From assembly GCA_018818835.1 (NCBI GenBank), contig JAHIRD010000111.1:1-37154 (forward strand): a DNA stretch of 37,154 nucleotides, read 5' to 3'. Positions 8,006-16,738 of this stretch are shown here, in pieces. The position numbers and the translations under genes were made by a program. How positions within the stretch are numbered: position 1 is the stretch's first letter; each line of letters starts with the position of its first letter. The stretch is from Pseudomonadota bacterium (GTDB lineage Bacteria > Desulfobacterota > Desulfobacteria > Desulfobacterales > Desulfolunaceae). The notes beneath the pieces are model-generated. The model did not search any database and was not told where the DNA came from. It was given only the letters and a program-made list of their open reading frames with translations.

Positions 8006-9220
8006 TCAAAAGGCTGAAATCAGCCAGAAAAGTGCACCCAGAACCGTGGCACATAGTTGTACGGGGATAAACCGTTTCATTTCTTTTTCCACGCCGGTGG
8101 GGGAGGTGAACGGTGTGCTGCCCGTGAAATTCATGGCCAGATAGGAACTGATGGCCGTTGCCACCAGCACCAGGCCCAGAACACCTGTAACGCCGGTGAA
8201 TCCAGCCAGGATAAGGGCTGTGGGAAAGGACAGGGCAACTCCTGAGATGATGCCTTTCACGGAAAAAGCTGTTCCGGGAAGTCGGTCCAGAAGGGCCGGA
8301 GTCAAGGCTGCCCCGGCTATGATGCCCATGGTGAGGGTTGCAAGGGCGGGTAAACCCCGGTTTATGATGGCTGGGAGCGAATAAAAATGGGGGCCTATGC
8401 CCGATACAAAAAGGGTTGCAAGAAAAAATATGGCAGCCGGTTTCAGCAGGATCGCCACCTCCACGGGAATCAGAACCAGACGTTCGGTCAGGCTGAAGGT
8501 CACCGTGCGCATTTTTTTATCGGCACTCATGTTTTGCCCAAGGAAGTTCTTGATGTCGCGACAATGGACCGGACCCCATATGACTGAAAAGCCCGATTGT
8601 TTTTTTACCTGCTTTGCTGAAACGCCGGTGGCCCCCAGCTGAGGCAGGATGATTTTTTTGTGAGTGATAATGCTGGAAAGACGGCTCCGTTTTAACCGGT
8701 TGACCAGTTCATCTGTCCCGAAGGTCCCCTTGCCGGCCGCGCACCATACATTGATTCCCCGGGTGTCCAGAACGAGTATCCAGGCATGAACGCCTTGAAG
8801 TTCCCTTCTTAAATGGTCAAAAGATAGTTTGAAATTTGCCGTGACAAGAACAGGTGACTCGCCATTTGGATTGCCCGTGGCATAAAGGCCGGGTGCCACA
8901 TTATAAGTGTTCCGTCCGATATTGGACCGGGCAAGGATTGTCGAGACATGGTCTTTGGGGCTTAGGCGTGTTTTGACCCTTGGAACACTATCCTGGCCAA
9001 TGGTTACAAAGCCGTCCACATAGGGGCAGATGGAATATCCTGCTTTTTCATAGGGGCTGGCCGGGGGACCGGCAGGGGCTCCGCAACAGGGTACGTCTTC
9101 CTTGATATCCAAAGGTGACGATAAAATAAAGGGGGTGATGCTGCTCAACCCGGTGGGGACGGCCTGCGCGTCTTTGGTGCATCCGCAGCTGCATTCTGTC
9201 CCTGGGTTCGGTGTTTCCAT
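8006..9220 (-). CDS. hgcA: HgcA, membrane corrinoid protein for mercury methylation
   Basis: The 404-residue protein carries the diagnostic cap-helix motif NVWCAAGK at 157-164, whose Cys160 corresponds to the cobalt-ligating Cys of known HgcA. The corrinoid-binding domain spans about 70-240. Five hydrophobic segments follow (about 248-276, 290-311, 321-340, 343-367, 384-404), anchoring it in the inner membrane. HgcA transfers a methyl group from its corrinoid to Hg(II), forming methylmercury. The first ~67 residues are an extension relative to the well-known ~338-residue HgcA, and contain CSCGC (10-14) and CC (45-46) with Pro/Ala-rich linkers, possibly metal-binding. Start: ATG with AAGGAG at 5 nt. 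Second gene of arsR-hgcA-hgcB. Confidence 0.96.
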   Translation of the reverse strand: METPNPGTECSCGCTKDAQAVPTGLSSITPFILSSPLDIKEDVPCCGAPAGPPASPYEKAGYSICPYVDGFVTIGQDSVPRVKTRLSPKDHVSTILARSNIGRNTYNVAPGLYATGNPNGESPVLVTANFKLSFDHLRRELQGVHAWILVLDTRGINVWCAAGKGTFGTDELVNRLKRSRLSSIITHKKIILPQLGATGVSAKQVKKQSGFSVIWGPVHCRDIKNFLGQNMSADKKMRTVTFSLTERLVLIPVEVAILLKPAAIFFLATLFVSGIGPHFYSLPAIINRGLPALATLTMGIIAGAALTPALLDRLPGTAFSVKGIISGVALSFPTALILAGFTGVTGVLGLVLVATAISSYLAMNFTGSTPFTSPTGVEKEMKRFIPVQLCATVLGALFWLISAF

Positions 9221-9255
9221 GACGTCTCCTTGGTTTAGGTGTTTTATAAACGTTT

Positions 9256-9546
9256 TTACAAGAGGGCGATGGCCGTCTTGAAGGTTTCAACCATGTCTTT
9301 GTTGATGCAATAACAGGTCCTGGGGCCTTCCACTTCTCCAATGATCAGCCCGGCGTCCTTGAGGGATTTCAGATGCTGGCTGATGGTGGACTGGGACAGG
9401 GGGAACAAACTGACAATATCACCGCAAATGCATTGATCAATGGTCTTGAGATGCTCAATGATCTTGATTCGTGTGGGATGGGATAATGCTTTAAACAGTT
9501 TGGAAAGAGCCTCATGGTCCAGGGGCTTTTGATCGTGTGATTTCAA
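9256..9546 (-). CDS. ArsR/SmtB-family regulator of hgcAB
   Basis: This 96-residue winged-helix protein has the ArsR core: LFKALSHPTRIKIIEHL, then LSQSTISQHLKSLKDAGLI (recognition helix) and a wing ending in TCYCINKD. Cys residues in QCICGDI near 38-40 lie where classical ArsR/SmtB repressors hold their CxC metal site, and a second CxC is in the wing, so thiophilic-metal sensing is plausible. The start is a TTG (9544-9546), because an in-frame TGA lies two codons upstream and no ATG occurs before the core; GAGGA precedes it by about 9 nt. It lies 35 nt before hgcA, so it is expected to be co-transcribed and to autoregulate hgcAB. Confidence 0.9.
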   Translation of the reverse strand: MKSHDQKPLDHEALSKLFKALSHPTRIKIIEHLKTIDQCICGDIVSLFPLSQSTISQHLKSLKDAGLIIGEVEGPRTCYCINKDMVETFKTAIALL

Positions 9547-9571
9547 TGGTCAACGTCCTCAATAGTGGTTA

Positions 9572-9611
9572 ATCGTTCATTGACGATAAACGATGAACAG
9601 CCGGATGTCAA
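9572..9611 (-). promoter_or_regulatory. Promoter and ArsR-type operator of arsR-hgcAB
   Basis: On the minus strand TTGACA (9606-9611) is spaced 17 bp from TATCGT (9583-9588), a near-consensus sigma70 promoter. Two overlapping dyads, ATCGTT(9572)/AACGAT(9594) and GTTCAT(9575)/ATGAAC(9598), straddle the -10, the typical position of an ArsR repressor site. The predicted leader is about 30 nt. Confidence 0.7.
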
Positions 9612-9661
9612 TCTTTTTTTGACGTGAGGCCATATGAACAAATCATGGTTAGGCAAAAGGA

Positions 9662-10059
9662 CTATCTTTGGCTAAAGGATGTGACAGCCTCGGTCATGAA
9701 TTCCCGGATGACAGTATTCCAGTAAAAAGAATTTCCCCGATATAGGCAAAAATTTGTTCCACATTGAATTGTGCGTTTTCTGAATCCTGTGATGCCAGGG
9801 CAGGGGCCACCAGAAAAGCGTTCTTGGGATGGATCTGGCGGTCGATGAATAAGCTGGAAACACCATGGACCAGTCTTTTTTTTAATTCCGTAAAACCCTC
9901 TTCACCAATGGCACACAATAAAGCACTTTTGTTTGAAAAATGTCTGTACGGAGCGCTCCGGGATATTCCGATACGTTGTCCCAATACCCGCATGGTGACC
10001 TTTTCAATGCCTTCTTGGGAAATGATGTCAAGGGCCGTTTTAATTAAGGTTTTTCTCAA
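9662..10059 (-). pseudogene. Decayed TetR-family regulator upstream of arsR-hgcAB
   Basis: The open frame (9694-10059, 121 residues) keeps the TetR DNA-binding half (MRVLGQRIGISRSAPYRHF, SNKSALLCAIGEEGF) and resembles the intact TetR at 6989-7591. It is far shorter than the usual ~190-200 residues. The conserved YHHGTLRK start lies in frame just upstream (NYHHGT precedes the TTG at 10057-10059), but no ATG, GTG or TTG precedes it before a TGA, so the start appears lost. At the 3' end, adding one base in the A5 run at 9724-9728 would give a coherent tail (YWNTVIREFMTEAVTSFSQ) ending at 9662. Together these suggest a regulator degraded at both ends; a short functional form cannot be excluded. 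Confidence 0.6.
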
Positions 10060-10418
10060 CGTACCATGGTGATAGTTTTTTTTAGGGGATGGTATTCAAC
10101 ATATTTTTCGAAAATCGGTGAGGAAACGTTGTTTTGTCTTCAATGATGCTCATTCCTGTAAAAGGGGCAGCTTGTCTTTCAACGGCCTTAACGCTTATAA
10201 ACAGAAGGGACTGGCCCGACTTATGATGAAAATTCCGGTTTTACGAAGAACGATGTATACAAAAATAAAGCCCCTGATTGTCAAACGATATAAAAAAGCA
10301 GTTTCCAGGTATTGACGTTTTTCCTGCTGCTTGGTTCCCATATCCCCTCATTTGTCTCCCAAGCTGCTTGTGCTTGTTTTTGTATGGTATTTTTCGTTTA
10401 TGTTCACTATAATGAGGC
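10060..10418. other. Intergenic region between tetR remnant and K+ channel gene
   Basis: The only open frame of note is a GTG-initiated 65-codon basic one (10118-10315) without a clear ribosome-binding site or recognisable motif. I see no terminator or RNA structure that I can support. Confidence 0.4.
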
Positions 10419-11225
10419 ATGAACAGCCTACGGAAGAAAATCGAACTGATAATTTTTGAAGCGGACACGTTTGCGGGTAAACTATTTGATATTATCCTTA
10501 TTATCAGTATTGCAGCCAGTGTTTTTGTCGTCATGCTGGACAGCGTCGAGTCTTATGCCCTAAGATATGGATCTTTTTTTATTGCGGCCGAATGGTTTTT
10601 CACGGTTTTGTTTACCATGGAATACCTGTTGCGGCTTGCCACCGTTGAAAAGCCTCTGAAGTATGCCGGAAGTTTTTTCGGCATCATTGATTTTCTTGCC
10701 ATCATTCCATCCTATGCCGGTCTTTTTTTCCCGGGGGGGAAATACCTTCTTGTTATCAGGGTACTTCGCGTTCTTCGCGTTTTCAGGGTATTAAAGCTGG
10801 CCCAGTATATCGGGGAAGCGGAATTGCTGATCAAGGCCTTGCGCGCAAGCCGTCGTAAAGTCATCGTTTTTATTTTTACGGTTCTTACCATCGTCACCAT
10901 CATTGGTTCAGCCATGTATATCATTGAAGGTCAGGAAAACGGATTCACAAGTATTCCCAAAAGCATCTACTGGGCTGTTGTTACCCTGACAACTGTAGGT
11001 TACGGGGATATTTCACCCCAGACCAGTATTGGACAGGCCCTGGCGGCAGTGGTGATGATTCTGGGCTTCGGCATTATTGCCATACCCACCGGGATTGTTA
11101 CAGCTGAGCTGACCCGGGCCATTGGGGAGCAGCCCCATTCACGGCGAACCTGCCCGGGTTGCAGGAACAGCAGACATGAGGCCGATGCTCGTTACTGTAG
11201 ACTCTGCGGTCATTTATTGCCTTGA
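10419..11225 (+). CDS. Voltage-gated-type potassium channel with C-terminal zinc ribbon
   Basis: This 268-residue protein follows the six-helix Kv-like plan. An arginine-patterned S4 (RVLRVLRVFRVLKL) begins near residue 113. The pore loop carries the K+ selectivity filter TVGYGD within TLTTVGYGDISP, near residue 191. The last 30 residues hold CPGC and CRLC, a probable zinc ribbon. It should conduct K+ across the inner membrane and set membrane potential; its gating signal is unknown. The start is the ATG after TGAGGC. It is a separate transcription unit from the decayed TetR and precedes the cyclase gene by about 130 nt. Confidence 0.9.
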   Translation: MNSLRKKIELIIFEADTFAGKLFDIILIISIAASVFVVMLDSVESYALRYGSFFIAAEWFFTVLFTMEYLLRLATVEKPLKYAGSFFGIIDFLAIIPSYAGLFFPGGKYLLVIRVLRVLRVFRVLKLAQYIGEAELLIKALRASRRKVIVFIFTVLTIVTIIGSAMYIIEGQENGFTSIPKSIYWAVVTLTTVGYGDISPQTSIGQALAAVVMILGFGIIAIPTGIVTAELTRAIGEQPHSRRTCPGCRNSRHEADARYCRLCGHLLP

Positions 11226-11356
11226 TTGGTCCAAAAAAATAAACCCCGATGCAATCGGTGATAAACAATTATGCATAAAATGCTTATTCGTGGTAGGAAC
11301 AGTTTGATTGACAAACACACCCTCTCTCAAACAAACCCTGAACACAAGGCGGCACC

Positions 11357-14212
11357 ATGATCATGAGACATCAGGCCAAGCCGGGCCATAAGAAGATCGG
11401 TGAATATCTGGACTGCGATCCGGAAAAACTCCGTGAATCATTGAAAAAACAGATCGATTCCATGTCTTTGCATGAAAAGAAATTACTGGGCGAGCTTCTG
11501 GTGGAGGCGGGGGTGGTGAACCGTGAGACATTGGATTCAGCCCTTCTGGACCAGAGGCTGGACCGGCTCAGGCAATGTGAGCTTTTTTCAGAACTGAGTG
11601 AGGGCGAATTGATGAAAATCCGTAACTTTGTTACGGAAATTTCATTTTCAGACGGGGATGAATTTATTGTTCAGGACAGCCCGGGGGATTGTTTTTATCT
11701 CTTGATTAAGGGTCGGGCCTATGTTTATCGCACGGATGATTATGGGGAGAAGATTCCCATCTGTTTTATGAAGCCCGGTGAAGGCATCGGTGAAATGGGT
11801 TACTTCAGCGACGGAACCCGGCTGGCCAGTGTCAAAGCCCTTGAGCCATGTCATTTCCTGTCCATGACCTACAAAAATCTTGATCTGATTTTTAAAGAGG
11901 TCCCCAGCCTTGCCCGGATTTTTTTAACTCTTATCACCGAACGTCTGAGGAAAACAAACCTTCGATTTGAACGATCTGTGGCCAAATCCCGTCGAACGGA
12001 AAAATATCTGGAAAACATCTATGAACTTCTGGATATGAGTGATGTTCTGTCACTTAGAAAAGGAATTGAAAATCAGATTGAACGGATCGTGGCCACCGCA
12101 AGGAAAACCATGAATGCCGAGAGGGCCACCTTGTTTCTTCTGGATAATTTTACGGGCGAGCTCTGGTCCATGCTTGCCGAGGGGATGACCAGTCGGGAGA
12201 TTCGAATTTCAAAGGAGCATGGCGTGGTGGGCTGGGTGGTCAAGCATCAGCGGTTGGTCAATATCGAAGACGCTTATCAGGACCCCCGATTTGATCATGC
12301 CGTAGACCAGCAAACCGGATATCAGACCCGGAGTATTCTTTGCGGGCCATTAAAAAATCTCCACGGAGAAATGGTGGGAGCCCTCCAGGTCATCAATAAG
12401 AAATCCGGCTGCTTTGATAAAGCCGACGAATCTTTTTTCTCGGCATTTATTTATCAAACCGCCATTGCCGTTGAAAATCTCCAGCTTTACAAACGACTTT
12501 TAAAAGACCATGAAAAAATGGCCACCTTGTTTGATGTGGCCACCAGTGTTGCCCGGACCCTGGATCTGGATACCCTTTTTGTGGATATCGTGAACAAAAT
12601 TACCGAGATTCTCCATGTGGAGAGAAGCTCGCTGTTTCTTGTGGATAGTGAAACAAAGGAACTCTGGTCCAAGGTGGCCCAGAAATCCGAGTTGACTGAA
12701 ATTCGATTTCCCATGAACCAGGGCCTGGCTGGTCATGTGGCGGAAACAGGTGAAATACTGAATATCAAAAACGCCTATGAGGACAAACGGTTTTTGATCA
12801 AAGTCGATGAAAAAACAGGTTTTGTCACCAAATCGGTATTGAGTGTTCCTATTATAAACAGAAAGGGTGACATCATCGGCGTATCCCAGGCCATTAACAA
12901 GATCGGGGCTGAGTTTGACAAAGATGATGAAGATCTGCTCAATGCCTTGTCGTACCACATTGCGGTGGCCCTTGAAAATGCACAGCTTTTCGAGCGTACC
13001 GTGGAGATGAAAAATTATCTGTCATCGGTCCAGGAGAGCATCTCCAACGCCATTGTCACTCTGGATGAAGACGCTTGCATCGTGACCATGAACCGGGCTG
13101 CCAAGAACCTTCTTGATTATGGGACCGACATCCCGAGTAAACAAAATATCAGGGAAGTTATAGGTGATGCCAATGATCATCTGATGCGTGATATTCACCA
13201 TGTCTACAGCAGTTCCAAACCCATGGTGGGCTATGATGTTGAGCTTCTCCTTCCTTCGGGCAGGCAGCATATTGTGAATGTGAACATCGTCCCTCTGGTG
13301 GATGGGGCTGATGTCCGCAAGGGAATCGTTCTTGTGCTGGAAGATATCACCCGGGAAAAACGGATGAAAGGAACCCTTGTAAGGTACATGGCCAAGGATA
13401 TTGTTGATAAACTCCTGGATGATCCCAAGCAGCAGGCCTTGGGGGGGAACCGCGGCAAGGCCACCATTCTGTTCTCCGATATCAGGGGGTATACGAGCAT
13501 CAGTGAAAACCTTTCCGCCGAAGAAACCGTGGCCTTTCTCAACGAATATTTCAGTCTGATGGTCAATGTGATCTTTGAAAATCATGGCGTTCTGGATAAA
13601 TATATGGGTGACGGCATCATGAGTGTTTTTGGCGTCCCTTACCAGCGGGATGACGATGCCATCCGGGCTGTGAAAACGGCCCTGAGCATGCACGAAAAGT
13701 TGGACCAGTTTAATGAAGAGCGCTTGAAAAATGGGAAAATGCCCATTCATATAGGGATTGGAATCTCCACAGGGGAAGTGATCTCCGGGAATATCGGTTC
13801 CGAGCGGCGCATGGAATACACCGTGATTGGAGACGGGGTCAATGTTGCATCACGCATTGAAAAACTCACCAAACATTACGGTACGGGAATCCTGATCAGC
13901 GATTCCACACACAAGGAGTTGGGGGACGCCTTTAACAGGCGTTTTGTGGATCTGGTCAAGGTTCGTGGGAAAAAACAACCCATGGATGTTTTTCAGGTTC
14001 TGAGCGAAAAGGGAAAGGAACTTAACCAGGGCCAGCTCTTCTTTGAAGAAGGGATGCGTTGCTACAGGCAAAAGGATATGGGTCGTGCCGAAGTTTTTTT
14101 TCTCAAGGGCGCAGACCAGGATCCCCTTTGCAGGGTCTTTCTGGACCGCTGTCGTCACCTGAAAACCATGGATCCCGAAACCTGGGACGGGGTGTGGGTC
14201 AGCCCTTATTGA
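11357..14212 (+). CDS. Class III nucleotide cyclase: cNMP-GAF-GAF-PAS-cyclase, CyaB1-like
   Basis: The 951-residue soluble protein begins with a cNMP-binding domain (about 73-200; phosphate cassette GIGEMGYFSDGTRLAS). Two GAF domains (about 232-375 and 388-542) each carry an NKFDE signature: N347 K348 F353 D357 E358, and N514 K515 F520 D524 E525. A PAS domain (about 552-668) and the cyclase domain (about 700-885) follow. The catalytic Asp708 (FSDIRGYTS) and Asp752 (YMGDGIMSV) bind metal. The base-reading pair is Lys748 and Thr822, the Lys/Thr combination reported for the Anabaena adenylate cyclase CyaB1, so cAMP is the likely product. The NKFDE GAFs suggest cyclic-nucleotide feedback. A SpoIIE-type phosphatase gene follows 49 nt later. 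The ATG is preceded by AAGG at 7 nt. Confidence 0.93.
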   Translation: MIMRHQAKPGHKKIGEYLDCDPEKLRESLKKQIDSMSLHEKKLLGELLVEAGVVNRETLDSALLDQRLDRLRQCELFSELSEGELMKIRNFVTEISFSDGDEFIVQDSPGDCFYLLIKGRAYVYRTDDYGEKIPICFMKPGEGIGEMGYFSDGTRLASVKALEPCHFLSMTYKNLDLIFKEVPSLARIFLTLITERLRKTNLRFERSVAKSRRTEKYLENIYELLDMSDVLSLRKGIENQIERIVATARKTMNAERATLFLLDNFTGELWSMLAEGMTSREIRISKEHGVVGWVVKHQRLVNIEDAYQDPRFDHAVDQQTGYQTRSILCGPLKNLHGEMVGALQVINKKSGCFDKADESFFSAFIYQTAIAVENLQLYKRLLKDHEKMATLFDVATSVARTLDLDTLFVDIVNKITEILHVERSSLFLVDSETKELWSKVAQKSELTEIRFPMNQGLAGHVAETGEILNIKNAYEDKRFLIKVDEKTGFVTKSVLSVPIINRKGDIIGVSQAINKIGAEFDKDDEDLLNALSYHIAVALENAQLFERTVEMKNYLSSVQESISNAIVTLDEDACIVTMNRAAKNLLDYGTDIPSKQNIREVIGDANDHLMRDIHHVYSSSKPMVGYDVELLLPSGRQHIVNVNIVPLVDGADVRKGIVLVLEDITREKRMKGTLVRYMAKDIVDKLLDDPKQQALGGNRGKATILFSDIRGYTSISENLSAEETVAFLNEYFSLMVNVIFENHGVLDKYMGDGIMSVFGVPYQRDDDAIRAVKTALSMHEKLDQFNEERLKNGKMPIHIGIGISTGEVISGNIGSERRMEYTVIGDGVNVASRIEKLTKHYGTGILISDSTHKELGDAFNRRFVDLVKVRGKKQPMDVFQVLSEKGKELNQGQLFFEEGMRCYRQKDMGRAEVFFLKGADQDPLCRVFLDRCRHLKTMDPETWDGVWVSPY

Positions 14213-14261
14213 TGAGATTTGGGTTTTGACCATACGTCAACCTTTACGCTGAGAAGGACTC

Positions 14262-15608
14262 ATGAAACTAAGACCTCTTAAAGACATCCATGCATTAGTG
14301 AAACTCAATTACGTCGGCAGATTAATTATTTATTCTGTTGAAGTGGTTATATTCTTTTCGGTTTTTTATCACCATAAGGAACCTTTGGGATACTGGCTCC
14401 TCTGTCTGTGCACCTATTTATTCTGGCCCACGGGAGCCTTTTTGCTTGCATCCAACAGCAAAGACCAAAAAAAAGCTGAAACAAATAACATCATGTTTGA
14501 AGCGATTCTTATGGGTGTTTCTTTTGCTGTTCTCAAATGTGATCTTTGGGCCTGCCTGGCTGTCAGCACTATAAATCTTCTTTTTTATACCATGATCGGG
14601 GGGCCGAAATTTTTTGCTAAAGCTGTTGTTGTGATGGTTCTAATCGGAGGATTAAGCATGTACATTCTGCCTGGATTTTCTCCCAGACTTCAGTCCTCGG
14701 TGATGACCATTGTCATAAGTATTATTCTGATCCTGACATCTGTTATCGTGATGGGAATTTCTGCATATATGACAAACATACGTTTATCCAAACAACGTCG
14801 AGCTCTGAAAGAAAAACAGGATCAGATTGTCAGCAGCCTGACATACGCAAGGGCCATCCAGAACTCTCTTATGGCTGTCCCTGAATCCATCAGGAATGAG
14901 CTTCCACACAGCTTTGTTATCTGGGAACCCCGGGAAATTGTCGGGGGGGATATCTACTACACACATTTTTCCGAGGATGAATTTGTTGTTTCTGTGATTG
15001 ACTGTACTGGCCACGGCGTTCCCGGGGCTTTGCTCAGTATGATGGCGTCGTCGGTTCTCCAGCGCATTGTCCGTGTTGAAAAAATGAATAAGCCTTCTGA
15101 AATTCTTAAGCGGCTTAATCATATCGTTAGATTAACACTTAATCAGGATTCTTTGTGCAAAGTTTCCGATGATGGTATGGATATAGCCATTGGTGTGGTT
15201 AATAAAAAAACCCGTCGACTGACCTATGCCGGTGCACGAATTCCGCTTCTGATCATCAGAAACGGAAAATCAGAAATGATAAAAGGGGACAAGCACAGTA
15301 TCGGTTACCGCCTGTCTGATACGGATTTTCAATACACAGACCATGAGGTGGTCATTGAAAAAGGCACGGCGTTTTATATGTTCAGTGACGGCATCACAAC
15401 GCAAACCGGTGGGGACAAGAATTTGATGTTCGGAACCACCCGGCTCCGGGTACTTCTTGAAGATATGTCTGGAAATCCCTTTGATGCCCAGCGGTGCGCC
15501 ATTATGGAGGCGTTCAATGAATACCATAGTAAAATGAAACGAAAGGACGATATTACCTTGTTCGGATTTTCTCTGGATGATCCTGCCTTATCAGCCATAA
15601 ATAATTAA
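14262..15608 (+). CDS. Membrane-anchored SpoIIE/PP2C-type serine phosphatase
   Basis: The 448-residue protein has an N-terminal membrane region with about six hydrophobic helices (residues ~18-170), a short basic coiled-coil linker (SKQRRALKEKQDQIVSSL) and a SpoIIE-type PP2C domain. Metal-ligand motifs are GGDIYY, DCTGHGVPGALLSMMA, DDGMDIAI and FSDGIT. Such enzymes dephosphorylate anti-sigma-antagonist or other Ser/Thr phosphoproteins in partner-switching circuits. It lies 49 nt after the nucleotide cyclase gene with AAGGA before its ATG, so the two are probably co-expressed. No anti-sigma or STAS antagonist gene is adjacent. Confidence 0.9.
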   Translation: MKLRPLKDIHALVKLNYVGRLIIYSVEVVIFFSVFYHHKEPLGYWLLCLCTYLFWPTGAFLLASNSKDQKKAETNNIMFEAILMGVSFAVLKCDLWACLAVSTINLLFYTMIGGPKFFAKAVVVMVLIGGLSMYILPGFSPRLQSSVMTIVISIILILTSVIVMGISAYMTNIRLSKQRRALKEKQDQIVSSLTYARAIQNSLMAVPESIRNELPHSFVIWEPREIVGGDIYYTHFSEDEFVVSVIDCTGHGVPGALLSMMASSVLQRIVRVEKMNKPSEILKRLNHIVRLTLNQDSLCKVSDDGMDIAIGVVNKKTRRLTYAGARIPLLIIRNGKSEMIKGDKHSIGYRLSDTDFQYTDHEVVIEKGTAFYMFSDGITTQTGGDKNLMFGTTRLRVLLEDMSGNPFDAQRCAIMEAFNEYHSKMKRKDDITLFGFSLDDPALSAINN

Positions 15609-15646
15609 ACATATATATTCACAGGGGTATTTTCCGGGTTTGTTAT

Positions 15647-16738
15647 TTATTGACAGACTCCTTGCTGGATTTCCTTCCACACACCGATTTCCGCCAGTTC
15701 CTTGCAGATCATACACCCCCGGTAGGCTACGGACACAAGATGATCCGGGCTGAACATGATATCCAGTTTTTCGCGGGTATCCCTGCTCAATAAATCCTTG
15801 TAGTGATCCAGGGTATCAAGAAGGCCCCGGGTCCGGATGCTGTGGAGAAAGGGATGGGCCGTGATAAAGTCAGTGATGCTGGTTTTTGTCATACCTCCAA
15901 TGGGGGCGATGTCAAAGTCAGGGTCTTCCCTGAAGGGCAGGCAGTAGTGCCACCTGTCATCAATAAAGGGGCTCTGGCCGCAGTGGGCGAACAAGGACAG
16001 GCGGTTCATGATATGATGATTGGATGTTGATTCAAATTGGTCCATGGTTATGTTTAGACGGCCTGCAACATCCTGTCTGAACTGGGCCATAAAGGTTCCC
16101 AATGTGTCTTTTTTGCTTCCGGACAAGCTGATGGAGGGGCAGTCTCTGATCATATCCTGGCCTCCGCCCAGTGGGGCCAGGGGTGTGATGCGTTGGATCA
16201 CGCCCGGATAGCTTTGCTTCAGGCGCTGATCCATGTTATCGTCCCGGAACAGGGTCACCAGGGCAATGGGAAGAATCTTGTTGCCGGGCTGTGCTGACGC
16301 TTCAAGAAGATTCTCCAGGGGGACGCAGCGGTTGTTTACAAAATTTTCCTGATATGCGGCAATGCTCAATCCGATGATGACGGTGTGGTCCACATTCCCG
16401 GAAATCCGCTTAAGAAGATCCGTGACATAGGCTTTGTTTTCAAAACGCTTGCCATTGGTGGGCATGGTGATGTTTCGAATGTTGCCATGGTTGGAAAGGG
16501 CCATGATGATATCCCCCACATCCTTGGTCCGGTCTTTCCAAATAGTGGGTTCTCCGCCGGTCACAAACTGAAAGCCTATGTCGTATGGCTCATTCAGTGT
16601 CCTTACGTCTTCCAGATATTTTTCAAAATCAGAATAGGCAAGGGTGTGGGATTGCTTTCCGGGCACTCTCAAACATGCTGTGCACCGTTTGTTGCATGCA
16701 TCGGTCAACTGGAGTGCCGGATATAATTTTTCTTTCAT
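15647..16738 (-). CDS. Radical SAM protein of unassigned function
   Basis: The 363-residue enzyme opens with the radical SAM cluster motif CNKRCTAC (residues ~15-22) in the context YPALQLTDACNKRCTAC. The second-strand signature FVTGGEPTIW lies near residue 58. The C-terminal third contains GQSPF, WHYCLPF and CMICKEL; these Cys are too few for a classic SPASM domain with two auxiliary clusters. It should generate a 5'-deoxyadenosyl radical to modify a peptide, cofactor or RNA; the substrate is not evident. It is divergent from the large secretion-like cluster starting at 17195. The ATG has GAGG at 8 nt spacing. Confidence 0.85.
   Translation of the reverse strand: MKEKLYPALQLTDACNKRCTACLRVPGKQSHTLAYSDFEKYLEDVRTLNEPYDIGFQFVTGGEPTIWKDRTKDVGDIIMALSNHGNIRNITMPTNGKRFENKAYVTDLLKRISGNVDHTVIIGLSIAAYQENFVNNRCVPLENLLEASAQPGNKILPIALVTLFRDDNMDQRLKQSYPGVIQRITPLAPLGGGQDMIRDCPSISLSGSKKDTLGTFMAQFRQDVAGRLNITMDQFESTSNHHIMNRLSLFAHCGQSPFIDDRWHYCLPFREDPDFDIAPIGGMTKTSITDFITAHPFLHSIRTRGLLDTLDHYKDLLSRDTREKLDIMFSPDHLVSVAYRGCMICKELAEIGVWKEIQQGVCQ

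Noticed and set aside
10118-10315. GTG-initiated 65-codon basic ORF
   Set aside because: No clear ribosome-binding site, motif or family; it lies in the gap between a decayed regulator and the channel gene and is best treated as chance.
10408-10413. TATAAT just before the K+ channel ATG
   Set aside because: It is only 5 nt from the start codon, so the transcript would begin inside the gene.
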